The translations under genes and the position numbers were made by a program. The notes beneath the pieces are model-generated. The model did not search any database. It was not told the DNA's origin and saw only the letters and a list, made by a program, of their open reading frames with translations. 24,951 nucleotides of DNA from AC-37 sp036382905. Lineage in GTDB: Bacteria > Actinomycetota > Thermoleophilia > Solirubrobacterales > Thermoleophilaceae. Of the stretch, positions 1-7,299 are shown piece by piece. The stretch lies in the NCBI GenBank assembly GCA_036382905.1, contig DASVPL010000133.1:1-24951 (forward strand). Direction: 5' to 3'. The number at the start of each line of letters is the position of its first letter. Position 1 is the stretch's first letter.

Positions 1-744
1 GACCTGGTTGGGCGCGAACGCGGCCCGTGTGGCGAGGCTGCCGGGGATCACGGAGCGGCGGCCCTTGTCCGCCGCCGCGAGCGCGTCCGACGCCACACGC
101 TCGGCCGTGGTCCAGGCCAAGTTCGGAAGGCCGTCGGCGAACTCGGCCTCGTTGACCTCCTGGAACTCGGTGCGCACCGGGCCGGGACAGACCGCGGTGA
201 CCGTGACCCCGCTCTGCTTGACCTCCTCGTGCACGGCCTCGGAGAGCAGCAGGACGTGCGCCTTGGCCGCCGCGTACCCCGCGCTGTAGGGCAGCGGCTG
301 GAACGCGGACGTCGACGAGACGTTGATGATCGCGCCGCGTTCGCGCTCGACCATCCCCCGCACGTAACGGGCCATCAGGTCGACGACCGCCTCCACGTCG
401 ACGCGCACCTGCTTCAGCTCCTGCTCGCGGTCGGAGTCGACGAACGACGTGTAGATCCCGAAGCCGGCGTTGTTGACCAGCATCTCGACCGTCACGCCGC
501 GCTCCTCCAGCTCCGCGACGAGCCTGTCCCGATCCTCCGGGACGGCGAGGTCGGCCGGGATCGCGAACGCGCGGTCCGGGCCCCCCAGCTCGGACACGAG
601 TCGTTCGAGCCTGTCCACTCGCCGCGCGACGAGGGCGACGCGAAACCCGCGCTTGGCGAGCTGGCGCGCGAACTGGTCGCCGATGCCGGAGGAGGCGCCG
701 GTGACCAGCGCGACCGAGTCGGGGCCCGGCGGTGGGATGCTCAC
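1..744 (-). CDS. Short-chain dehydrogenase/reductase (SDR), 3' end cut by window
   Basis: NAD(P)-dependent oxidoreductase of the classical SDR family; substrate unknown. Reading from a GTG at 744 gives 248 residues with no stop before the window edge. The Rossmann cofactor motif VTGASSGIG lies at residues 14-22, the NNAG motif at 91-94, a candidate catalytic Ser at 144 in NVSS, and the catalytic pair Tyr157/Lys161 in YAAAK. A CPGPV stretch typical of the family follows. The start is the first candidate 5' of the cofactor motif and lies 34 bp after the stop of the TetR gene on the same strand, so the two may be one transcript. Family assignment is firm; the reaction is not determined. Complete SDRs are usually about 250 residues, so little is missing. 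Confidence 0.93.
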   Translation of the reverse strand, partial: MSIPPPGPDSVALVTGASSGIGDQFARQLAKRGFRVALVARRVDRLERLVSELGGPDRAFAIPADLAVPEDRDRLVAELEERGVTVEMLVNNAGFGIYTSFVDSDREQELKQVRVDVEAVVDLMARYVRGMVERERGAIINVSSTSAFQPLPYSAGYAAAKAHVLLLSEAVHEEVKQSGVTVTAVCPGPVRTEFQEVNEAEFADGLPNLAWTTAERVASDALAAADKGRRSVIPGSLATRAAFAPNQV

Positions 745-778
745 GCGCGGGATCGTACGTCGTACCGGCAGCCGGCGG

Positions 779-1384
779 TCAAGCGGCGCCGCGGCTGACC
801 CGCGGAGCGCTCGCGAGCAGGGCGCTGGCCGCGTCGCGCGCTACGCGCTCGGAATCCTCGCGATCGCCCACGAGGCGCACGACGATCGCGCCCTCGAGGA
901 GCAGGAGGAGCTGGCTCGCGACGGCGGCGGGGTCGGCGAACCCGGCTTCGTCGCATAGCCGCTCCAGGAGAGCTTGGATGCGGTCCAGATGCACGCGGGC
1001 GATCGTGCCGGGCGACGACTCGGAGCCGCGCCACTCAACCGCGGTGTTCACGAGCGGGCAGCCGTCGTAGCGACCGGGAGACCGGCGCCGTTCGTCGTCC
1101 ATGACCATGAGGATCCGCTCTTCGGGCGACAGACCGAGCTCTGTGGCGGTGCGCTCGAACCGCCGCATCATGAGGTCGCTCGCCGACTCGAGGAACGCCT
1201 GGATCAGGCCCTCCTTCGAATCGAAGTGGCGGTAGAGGGTCAGCTTCGAGACGCCGGCGGCCTCGGCGATCTCGTTCACTCCGACCGTGTGGGTGCCGCG
1301 CTCGCGGAACAGCCGGCCCGCGGTCCTCAGGACCTTGACGCGAGTCGCCGCAGGGTCGAGCGGCTCACCCTTCCTCACCGGCAT
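779..1384 (-). CDS. TetR/AcrR-family transcriptional regulator
   Basis: A 201-residue repressor-type DNA-binding protein. The N-terminal helix-turn-helix is at about residues 34-54 and ends in the family signature LTLYRHFDSKEGL. The C-terminal part is an all-helical ligand/dimerisation domain of ordinary length. It is divergent from the DHA2 exporter gene starting at 1617, the classic layout of a TetR repressor controlling an efflux pump, and the 232-bp gap between them holds several dyads that could be its operators. The SDR gene follows 34 bp downstream and may be in the same regulon. The ATG start has a purine-rich GGAAGG about 11 bases upstream. The ligand is unknown; control of both the exporter and itself is inference from layout. 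Confidence 0.93.
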   Translation of the reverse strand: MPVRKGEPLDPAATRVKVLRTAGRLFRERGTHTVGVNEIAEAAGVSKLTLYRHFDSKEGLIQAFLESASDLMMRRFERTATELGLSPEERILMVMDDERRRSPGRYDGCPLVNTAVEWRGSESSPGTIARVHLDRIQALLERLCDEAGFADPAAVASQLLLLLEGAIVVRLVGDREDSERVARDAASALLASAPRVSRGAA

Positions 1385-1403
1385 CGCCTAAACCGCCTTC
1401 CGT

Positions 1404-1457
1404 GTCTGATCGGACCGCACATGATGCACCGATCACCTTCGAGGTGTCCGATCGGAC
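1404..1457. promoter_or_regulatory. Pair of GTCYGATCGGAC palindromes, candidate TetR operators
   Basis: A perfect 12-bp palindrome, GTCCGATCGGAC, lies at 1446-1457. A near copy with one mismatch, GTCTGATCGGAC, lies at 1404-1415. Their centres are 42 bp apart, about four helical turns, so both would face the same side of DNA. They sit between the divergent TetR and exporter genes. Binding by the TetR protein is inference. Confidence 0.5.
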
Positions 1458-1462
1458 GTGAA

Positions 1463-1482
1463 GATACCGACCGGTATGTATC
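1463..1482. promoter_or_regulatory. Inverted repeat GATACCGACCGGTATGTATC, candidate TetR-type operator
   Basis: This 20-bp dyad matches its own reverse complement at 16 of 20 positions, with outer arms GATAC/GTATC and core ACCGGT. The left half plus flank, AGATACCGACC, resembles half of the ArpA-type autoregulatory element of Streptomyces as I recall it. It lies 134 bp before the exporter start and on the exporter side of the two GATCGG palindromes. The half-site core recurs downstream as ACGGAGATACCG at 1537-1548 and 1555-1566. Confidence 0.45.
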
Positions 1483-1536
1483 ATCGCGCCGCGGCAGGGG
1501 CGGCGACGAGATGGGGAGGCGGGGATGGAGACGGCT

Positions 1537-1566
1537 ACGGAGATACCGCGGCGGACGGAGATACCG
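1537..1566 (+). repeat. Two direct copies of ACGGAGATACCG
   Basis: The 12-mer ACGGAGATACCG occurs at 1537-1548 and 1555-1566, offset 18 bp, in the leader of the exporter gene. Each copy contains GATACCG, the left arm of the dyad at 1463-1482, so these may be extra half-sites. The function is not known. Confidence 0.4.
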
Positions 1567-1616
1567 GACGCCGAGGCCCAGGACCCGTACGTGCTCTCGC
1601 CGCGGAGGGAGGGGCG

Positions 1617-3095
1617 ATGAGCACCGAGCCCGTGGACGCACCGGGTCGCGCGGACGGATCGCCGCAAGCGCCCGAAGGCAGCGAGGCGACGAGCGACAGG
1701 GCTCGCTGGCGAGCGTTCCTGATCGTCGCGCCCGCGATCTTCATCACAGCCCTCGACATGTTCATCGTGAACATCGCGTTCCCGGACATCCTCCGGGACT
1801 TCGAGGGCTCCTCGATATCGGCGCTGTCGTGGGTTCTCAACGCGTACACGATCGTGTTCGCGGCGCTACTCGTCCCGATGGGCAAGCTCGGCGACGTGAT
1901 CGGTCGCAAGCTCGTCTTCCAAGTCGGGACGCTCCTGTTCGTGGCCGGCTCCGTGCTGTGCGCCACCGCGCCGTCGCCCGGCTTCCTGATCGGCGCGCGC
2001 GTGTTGCAGGGCGTGGGCGCCGCCGCCATCACCCCGAACTCGCTCGGACTCGTCCTCCCACTCTTCCCCGCGCACCAGCGCACCGCGGCGATCGGCGCCT
2101 GGGCGGCACTGGGCGGAGTCGGCGCGGCCATGGGGCCACCGCTCGGCGGGCTGCTCACGGAGGCCAGCTGGCGCTGGATCTTCGTCGTCAACGTCCCGAT
2201 CGGGCTCGCCATCGTCGTGCTCGTGTACCGCCGGCTGAGCGAGGTGCGCGACGCCCGCGCCCTCCTGCCGGACGCGATCGGGTCGGCGCTCGCCGTCACC
2301 TCGGTCGGGTTGTTCGTGGCCGGGCTCGTCCAGGGCGACACGTGGGACTGGGACACGCGCGTGCTGGCGTGCTTCGCGGCGGCGCTCGTGCTCGGCACCG
2401 CCTTCGTGACGCGCTCGCTGCACCACCGCGCGCCGGTCATCGAGCTCGACCTGTTCAAGTCGTCCGAGTTCTCGCTGGCCAACGTGGCGAACCTCGTCTT
2501 CTACGCCGGCTTCGGCGCGTTCCTGCTCGGCTGCGTGCTCTTCCTCACCCAGGTCTGGCACTACTCGGTGATCAAGGCCGGCTTCGCCCTGACGCCCCCT
2601 CCGACCACGGCCGCGATCTTCGCGGGGATCTCGAGCCGGCTCGCCAACCGCCTCGGCCCGGCGAGCGTCGGCGCGCCCGGCGGGATCATCTTCGCGGTCG
2701 CCTGCCTGATGCTCACCGGACTGGGGCCGGAGCCGGACTACGTCGGCGAGTTCCTGCCGGCGGGCTTCGTCGCCGGCGTCGGCGCCGGGTTGTTGATCCC
2801 GGCGTTCATGGCCTCCGCGATGCTGGTCGTCCCGCCCGAGCGGTTCGCGACCGGGATCGGCGGCTCGGCCGTGTTCCGCCAGATCGGAGCGGCGTTCGGA
2901 GTCGCCGCGTTCGTGGCGCTGTTCGGGACACCGGCGATCCCCGAGGTCCTGGACGCGTTCGATCGCACCTACGTCTACATGGCGGCGTGCGGAGCGGCGG
3001 CCAGCCTGATGCTCTTCGTGCTGGCGATGCTGATGCGGGCACGCCGTCCGGTGACGGCGGAGATCGTCCCAGCGACCGGCACACCGGCCGCGTGA
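1617..3095 (+). CDS. MFS drug exporter, DHA2 (EmrB/QacA) family, 14 TM
   Basis: A 492-residue inner-membrane proton-driven efflux transporter. TM1 carries the DHA2-typical LDMFIVNIAFPDI. Motif A appears as GKLGDVIGRK after TM2, and a glycine/proline-rich antiporter motif occurs around GGVGAAMGPPLGG. The helix count and length (about 490) fit the 14-helix DHA2 group. I start it at ATG 1617 because GGAGGGAGGGG lies just upstream and the protein then begins a few dozen residues before TM1. The frame stays open to a GTG at 1458, but the extra 53 residues are low-complexity and overlap the operator region, so I left them out. It is divergent from the TetR gene, its probable repressor. The substrate cannot be told. 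Confidence 0.92.
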   Translation: MSTEPVDAPGRADGSPQAPEGSEATSDRARWRAFLIVAPAIFITALDMFIVNIAFPDILRDFEGSSISALSWVLNAYTIVFAALLVPMGKLGDVIGRKLVFQVGTLLFVAGSVLCATAPSPGFLIGARVLQGVGAAAITPNSLGLVLPLFPAHQRTAAIGAWAALGGVGAAMGPPLGGLLTEASWRWIFVVNVPIGLAIVVLVYRRLSEVRDARALLPDAIGSALAVTSVGLFVAGLVQGDTWDWDTRVLACFAAALVLGTAFVTRSLHHRAPVIELDLFKSSEFSLANVANLVFYAGFGAFLLGCVLFLTQVWHYSVIKAGFALTPPPTTAAIFAGISSRLANRLGPASVGAPGGIIFAVACLMLTGLGPEPDYVGEFLPAGFVAGVGAGLLIPAFMASAMLVVPPERFATGIGGSAVFRQIGAAFGVAAFVALFGTPAIPEVLDAFDRTYVYMAACGAAASLMLFVLAMLMRARRPVTAEIVPATGTPAA

Positions 3096-3158
3096 TCTCG
3101 ACCACCACGGCCGTCCGGCCTTCCGAGCGCTCGACCGCAGCTTCGTCGTAGCGCGCGG

Positions 3159-4619
3159 CTACAGCGGGATGTTGCCGAGGCCGCTCTGTCTGCGGCGCTT
3201 CGCGCGCAGCGCGTCGAGTGCCGCGATCAGCCGGCCGCGTGTCTCCGCCGGGGCGACGAGCTCGTCTACGACACCGTCGCGTGCGGCGGCCGGCGCGCCC
3301 TGGTGCTCGGCGACGTACTGCTCGGCGAGCCGGTCGAGCGCCGTCTGCGAGTCGTCGGCCGCGGCGATCTCGCGGCGGTGCGTGATGCCGACCGCCTGGC
3401 GCGCGCCCATGATCCCGATCGTCGCCTGCGGCCACGCGAACGAGAAGTCGGCGCCGAGCTCCTTCGAGTTCATCGTGATGAAGCCGCCGCCGTAGGCCTG
3501 GCGGACCACGACGGTGACCTTCGGCACCTCCGCCTCGATGAACGCGTAGAGCAGCTTCGCTCCGCGGCGGATGATGCCGGCCGACTCCTGCCTCGTCCCC
3601 GGCATGAAGCCCGGCGTGTCGACCAGCACGACCAGCGGGAGGCCATAGGCGTTGCAGGTGCGGACGAAGCGGGCGCCCTTCTCGGCCCCGGCCGCGTCGA
3701 TCACTCCACCGATGTAGCGCGGCTGGTTGGCGATCACGCCGACCGACTTGCCGCCGAGGCGGGCGAACGCGGTGACCATGTTCCGCGCCCAGCGCGGCGA
3801 GACCTCGAGCAGGCTGCCGCCGTCCACGATCCGCCTGGCGACCTCGCGCACGTCGTAGACCAGCGAGGCCTGACGCGGCACGAACGCGCCCGGGTCGCCG
3901 GTGACCGGCGGCGTCGCGGCGATCTCGGGGGCCCGCTCCCACGCGTTCGACGGCAGGTACGAGAGCAGCACCCGGGCGAGGACGGCCGCGTCGGTGTCGG
4001 TGTCGGCCACGAACTGGCACACGCCGTTGCGGGCGTGCACCCTCGCGCCGCCGAGCTCGGCGGCCGTGATGTCCTCCCCGGTCACGGCGCGGACCACGCC
4101 GGGGCCGGTCAGGAACATGCTCGTGGACTTGGTCATCACGACGAAGTCGGTGAGCGCGGGCGAGTAGCAGCCGCCGCCGGCCGAGCTGCCGGTGACGATC
4201 GAGATCTGCGGCATCCTTCCGGACAGCCTGACGTTCTCCCGGAAGACGTTCGCGTACCCCCCGAGCGCGGCCGCTCCCTCCTGCACGCGCGCGCCCGCCG
4301 ACTCGACGAATCCGACCACGGGCGCCCGCGCGTCGCCGGCGAGCTCGAGGATGCGCACGATCGTGTCGGCGTGCGCCTTGCCGAGGGAGCCGCCGGCGAA
4401 GCGGCCGTCCTCGGCGTAGCAGAAGATGGGACGCCCGGCGATCGCCCCCGAGGCGCCGACGACGCCGTCGCCCTCCTGCGCCTTCGAGCCGAGCACGCCG
4501 GAGCGGACGACCGACCGGATCACGCGCACCGAGCCGGGGTCGCACAGCGTCTCGAGGCGCTCCAGCGGGGTCAGGGCCTCCGCCTCGCCGCGTGCCGGAG
4601 CTTCGGTCGAGGTACCCAC
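3159..4619 (-). CDS. Acyl-CoA carboxylase beta subunit (carboxyltransferase)
   Basis: Transfers the carboxyl group from biotin to an acyl-CoA (acetyl-, propionyl- or longer), working with a biotinylated alpha subunit that is not in this window. The 486 residues cover both crotonase-like halves. The N-half oxyanion region is GSSAGGGCYSPAL near 144-156; the C-half has DTPGFMPGT near 334-342 and AYGGGFITM near 375-383. There is no AccD-type zinc finger. At the position where propionyl-CoA-preferring subunits have Asp (GGAYDVM), this protein has Ile381, as in the broader-specificity Streptomyces AccB as I recall it. Start chosen at GTG 4619, 25 bp after the stop of the small acidic gene. The frame is open further upstream, but that part overlaps the small gene in another frame. 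Confidence 0.9.
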   Translation of the reverse strand: MGTSTEAPARGEAEALTPLERLETLCDPGSVRVIRSVVRSGVLGSKAQEGDGVVGASGAIAGRPIFCYAEDGRFAGGSLGKAHADTIVRILELAGDARAPVVGFVESAGARVQEGAAALGGYANVFRENVRLSGRMPQISIVTGSSAGGGCYSPALTDFVVMTKSTSMFLTGPGVVRAVTGEDITAAELGGARVHARNGVCQFVADTDTDAAVLARVLLSYLPSNAWERAPEIAATPPVTGDPGAFVPRQASLVYDVREVARRIVDGGSLLEVSPRWARNMVTAFARLGGKSVGVIANQPRYIGGVIDAAGAEKGARFVRTCNAYGLPLVVLVDTPGFMPGTRQESAGIIRRGAKLLYAFIEAEVPKVTVVVRQAYGGGFITMNSKELGADFSFAWPQATIGIMGARQAVGITHRREIAAADDSQTALDRLAEQYVAEHQGAPAAARDGVVDELVAPAETRGRLIAALDALRAKRRRQSGLGNIPL

Positions 4620-4644
4620 AGCCGGGCGTTCGGGCCTCGCGCCC

Positions 4645-4824
4645 CTAGCCGTCCACCCGTTCGCCCTTGGAGCCGGTCTCGCCGAAGGCGCTGGCGCTGT
4701 GGCCGCCGTCGGCGATCGTTCCCTCGTCCTCCGCGTTGTCGTACTTCGGCGGGCGCTGCTCGTCGTTCTCGCGCTCGTCCTGCGGCGGTACCTCGGTCGT
4801 CTTCTCGTTCCTGTAGTCGTCCAT
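4645..4824 (-). CDS. Small acidic hydrophilic protein, 59 aa, unknown function
   Basis: A short frame, ATG to TAG, beginning MDDYRNEKTTEVPPQ and ending GSKGERVDG. It is rich in Asp, Glu, Lys, Gly and Asn, has no Cys, Trp or membrane segment, and looks disordered. Three things argue it is real: third codon positions are strongly G/C in this frame, a GGAG lies nine bases before the ATG, and it fits exactly upstream of the carboxylase on the same strand with a 25-bp gap. The overlapping carboxylase frame in this stretch is Arg/Thr/Ser-rich, as expected of an out-of-frame reading. Small epsilon subunits accompany some actinobacterial acyl-CoA carboxylases, but this one has no feature that proves such a role. 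Function unknown. Confidence 0.6.
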   Translation of the reverse strand: MDDYRNEKTTEVPPQDERENDEQRPPKYDNAEDEGTIADGGHSASAFGETGSKGERVDG

Positions 4825-5078
4825 GCGGACATGCTCCGTGTCAGTCCCGCGCCGGTCAAAGCGAGCTCGAAGTCGGGCGTCACGCCGGCCGATTGCCGAT
4901 CTCCCGACGCCGGGGGACTCGCGGGGTTCAGCGACTCGCGGACGTACGGCCTTCCCGGCGTGAGGTGAATTGTCTTCTCAGCGCGTAGGTGAATTTGAAC
5001 GCTTCGCGATGTCCTGTGACCGTACGGGCCGACAAAGCACGAGCTCGACCGGGGGGGCTACGAGGTGTACATCAGGAC
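4825..5078. promoter_or_regulatory. 254-bp divergent intergenic region with a repeated AGGTGAATT
   Basis: This gap separates the minus-strand small-protein/carboxylase pair from the plus-strand MFS gene, so it must hold promoters for both. AGGTGAATT occurs at 4963-4971 and again at 4987-4995, offset 24 bp, in the only A/T-rich part. I see no convincing -35/-10 pair. Confidence 0.35.
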
Positions 5079-6692
5079 ATGAGCGATCCGACCGCAATCA
5101 GCGTCAGCCGTGCGGGGGTGGGCATACCGCGCCCCTGGTTGTTCTGGCTCGGCTTCGCCGCGATCGCCGCCGGCGTCGCGGTCCACGTCCCGATGTTCCT
5201 CGACGCCAGCGAGATGGATTACATGCTCAAGGGCATGGGGTTCGACGCCCAGATGATCGTCGCCATGTCGGCGATCATGATCGGCCTCGTTCTCACGGGA
5301 ATCGGCCTGGTGCCGCGCAGGCGCCCCGATACCGCGCGCATCCCGAGCATCGACGTCAGCGTCGAGGAGGGCAAGGTCAGCGTCGCGCACGCGGCGCTGC
5401 TGGCCGTCCTCACGGTCGCGGTAGTGATCGACGCGATGAAGCCGGCGGCCCTGGCGTTCGTCGCCCCCGGCATGAGGGAGGAGTACGGACTCGGCAAGAA
5501 CACCATCGGGCTGCTGCCGCTGATGGGCGCCAGCGGGATGGTGCTCGGGGCCCTGATCTGGGGTCACTTCGGCGACCAGGTCGGGCGGCGCGCGGCGATC
5601 CTCTACTCGGGCGTGCTCTTCACGGCGACGGCCGTCTGCGGCGCCATGCCGTACTACGAGCTCAACCTGTTCATGTGCTTCTTCATGGGCGTCGGCGTGG
5701 GCGGGATGATCCCGATCACCTTCGCGCTGCTCGCCGAGACCATCCCGGCGCGGCACCGCGGGTTCGCGATGGTGATGGTCGGTGTGGCGGTCGCGGGCGC
5801 CTACGCAGTGACGAGCGCTCTGTCGGACTGGCTCATCCCGGTGTTGAGCTGGCGCATCCTGTTCCTGGTCGGGCTGCCCACGGGCATGGTGCTGATCCTC
5901 CTGAACCGCTGGATCCCGGAGTCGCCGCGATTCCTCGTGGGCATGGGCCACAGGCAGGAGGCGGAGGCCGTGCTGAGGCGCTTCGGCGCCGAGCTCCGGG
6001 TGAAGCCCGCGGCCGAGGGAGCTGCGGCCGCGGTCGCCGGACGCTGGCGGGACATCGTCTCCCGCGAGTACTTCGGCCTGACGCTGGCCATCTGCCTGGT
6101 GGGCTTCAGCGCCGGGTTCCTCACCTTTGGATTCCAGCTCTGGGTGCCCTCGAGCCTGACCGACCTCGGCATCGCAAAGGGCGACGTGGACGGGCTGATC
6201 CGCAACGCGGCGTTCATCGCGATCCCCCTGAGCGCCGCGGTCGCCCCGGCGTACGGGTACTGGAGCAGCAAGGGCACGATCATCGTCGTCTCGCTGCTCG
6301 TCCTGACCGCGCTCGTCGTGCTGATCGTGGGCGGCGAGGACGTCGCGTCGAGCCGGGCCGCCCTCTATGCGCTGATCGCGCTGCCGATCGCCGGCGCAAG
6401 CTCGCTCATCATGATCGTCGCCGCCTACAGCTCGGAGGTGTTCCCCACCGAGATACGCGCGCGAGGGGGCGGCGCGGCCACGAGCGCCAGCCGTGCCGGG
6501 GGAGTGCTGATCGTCCTCTCGGTCGTGTTCTCCATCGTCAGCCCGTCCATGGAGGCGATGGCCCTGGCCGCGGCCGGAGCGCTCGTCCTCGCGCTGGCGG
6601 TGTTCATCCCCCAGGGCATCGAGACCAGGCAGCGCTCGCTCGAGACGATTACGCGCGAGGAGCTCGGCGCCGAGACCGCGGCGGTTGGCTAG
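5079..6692 (+). CDS. MFS transporter with extra N-terminal membrane hairpin
   Basis: A 537-residue secondary transporter of the major facilitator superfamily, closest in motifs to the sugar/metabolite:H+ symporter branch. Motif A is GHFGDQVGRR after the second core helix, an acidic residue sits in core TM1 (VVIDAMKPAALAF), AETIPARHRG follows TM4, and FPTEIRARG precedes the last helices. Before the 12-helix core are two extra hydrophobic segments, about residues 19-41 and 56-77, joined by a short loop, then a charged linker to about residue 100. The start is ATG 5079; the frame is open to a GTG at 4989 but that part has no coding look. The substrate is unknown. No clear operon partner: rubredoxin follows after 68 bp with its own promoter signal. 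Confidence 0.88.
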   Translation: MSDPTAISVSRAGVGIPRPWLFWLGFAAIAAGVAVHVPMFLDASEMDYMLKGMGFDAQMIVAMSAIMIGLVLTGIGLVPRRRPDTARIPSIDVSVEEGKVSVAHAALLAVLTVAVVIDAMKPAALAFVAPGMREEYGLGKNTIGLLPLMGASGMVLGALIWGHFGDQVGRRAAILYSGVLFTATAVCGAMPYYELNLFMCFFMGVGVGGMIPITFALLAETIPARHRGFAMVMVGVAVAGAYAVTSALSDWLIPVLSWRILFLVGLPTGMVLILLNRWIPESPRFLVGMGHRQEAEAVLRRFGAELRVKPAAEGAAAAVAGRWRDIVSREYFGLTLAICLVGFSAGFLTFGFQLWVPSSLTDLGIAKGDVDGLIRNAAFIAIPLSAAVAPAYGYWSSKGTIIVVSLLVLTALVVLIVGGEDVASSRAALYALIALPIAGASSLIMIVAAYSSEVFPTEIRARGGGAATSASRAGGVLIVLSVVFSIVSPSMEAMALAAAGALVLALAVFIPQGIETRQRSLETITREELGAETAAVG

Positions 6693-6747
6693 CCGGGGCG
6701 GATGTGGATGTGCCCGCGACGGTTTTCTCGCGCCCGGGCGATCGGCG

Positions 6748-6753
6748 TAATCT
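6748..6753 (+). promoter_or_regulatory. -10 element TAATCT for a leaderless rubredoxin mRNA
   Basis: TAATCT fits the actinobacterial TANNNT -10 pattern and ends seven bases before the GTG of the rubredoxin gene. That spacing places transcription start at or next to the start codon. No Shine-Dalgarno sequence lies between. A weak -35 (TTTTCT, 6723-6728) is 19 bp upstream. Confidence 0.5.
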
Positions 6754-6760
6754 GACCACC

Positions 6761-6937
6761 GTGACGACCGAGACTCACCAGCTCTGGATCTGCGAGGAGT
6801 GCGGGTTCATCTACGACCCCGACGAGGGCGATCCCGACGGCGGGATCCCGCCCGGCACGGCGTTCGACGACATCCCCGCCGACTGGATCTGTCCGGCCTG
6901 CGGCGCGCGCAAGGACGACTTCATCCCGTACGAGTAG
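6761..6937 (+). CDS. Rubredoxin
   Basis: A 58-residue cytoplasmic one-electron carrier with a single Fe bound by four Cys. Both knuckles are intact: CEECG at Cys11/Cys14 and CPACG at Cys44/Cys47. The conserved Y-D-P and G-D-P-D-GGI-P-G-T-F segments and the DWICP stretch are also present. Length is normal. The GTG start gives a short acidic N-terminus before the first Trp and sits seven bases after TAATCT. The partner is not evident: the gene lies alone between a transporter and a convergent hotdog-protein gene. Rubredoxins of this type serve alkane hydroxylases, rubredoxin reductases or oxidative-stress enzymes, none of which is in the window. Confidence 0.95.
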   Translation: MTTETHQLWICEECGFIYDPDEGDPDGGIPPGTAFDDIPADWICPACGARKDDFIPYE

Positions 6938-6953
6938 CCGCGGGATCCGGCGG

Positions 6954-7289
6954 CTAGACCGGGATCTGCCCGATGTCGACGTCGTCGAGCGCCGCGGCGG
7001 TCGTGGCCGCGGCGTCCTTCCAGGGCCCGCGGCACACCACGTCGACGTGCGCGCGCACGACGGTTTCCCCAGCTCCGTTGAGGACCTTCCACGAGGTGGT
7101 GAGAAGCTCGCCGTCGTCCGCCAGCGGCTCGGCGGAGCCGACCTTCACGCTCAATCGGAGGGTGTCGCCGGGCGCCACCGGGCGCTCGAACACGACATCG
7201 CGCAGCTCGCGGAGGTCGGCGACATGTGAAAGCAGTACGGCGAGGCCGCTCGCGCGGCTGTCGATCAGCGCGCGCTCGACGACGAGCAT
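6954..7289 (-). CDS. Short hotdog-fold protein (MaoC/dehydratase-like), 111 aa
   Basis: The segment FERPVAPGDTLRLSVKV (about residues 34-50) is typical of the central strand of MaoC/FabZ-type hotdog domains, and the rest fits the following strands. The N-terminal region that carries the catalytic Asp/His of MaoC hydratases (G-D-x-N-P-x-H) is absent, so the protein is shorter than the usual 140-150 residues. The start is supported by GAGGG four bases upstream of ATG 7289. The gene begins 10 bp after the stop of the LmbU-like regulator, so the two are probably co-transcribed. It may bind an acyl thioester without hydrating it, or be a decayed enzyme. Family call moderate, function unknown. Confidence 0.65.
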   Translation of the reverse strand: MLVVERALIDSRASGLAVLLSHVADLRELRDVVFERPVAPGDTLRLSVKVGSAEPLADDGELLTTSWKVLNGAGETVVRAHVDVVCRGPWKDAAATTAAALDDVDIGQIPV

Positions 7290-7299
7290 CGAACCCTCG

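Noticed and set aside
1458..1616. N-terminal extension of the DHA2 exporter to GTG 1458
   Set aside because: The added part is Gly/Arg-rich, overlaps operator dyads, and a strong ribosome site precedes ATG 1617.
974..3151. Long plus-strand open frame across the TetR and exporter genes
   Set aside because: It is Arg/Pro/Gly-rich, has no family motifs and crosses two well-supported genes; it is a product of the high GC content.
3148..3162. GTAGC-GCGCG-GCTAC stem between convergent exporter and carboxylase genes
   Set aside because: The stem is only five bp, overlaps the carboxylase stop and has no T-run, so I do not call it a terminator.
4620..4883. N-terminal extension of the carboxylase to a start at 4883
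   Set aside because: The added 88 residues are Arg/Thr/Ser-rich and overlap the better-supported 59-residue gene in another frame.
3303..4988. Long plus-strand open frame opposite the carboxylase
   Set aside because: It runs antisense to a clear carboxyltransferase, is rich in Arg, His and Asp, and has no motif.
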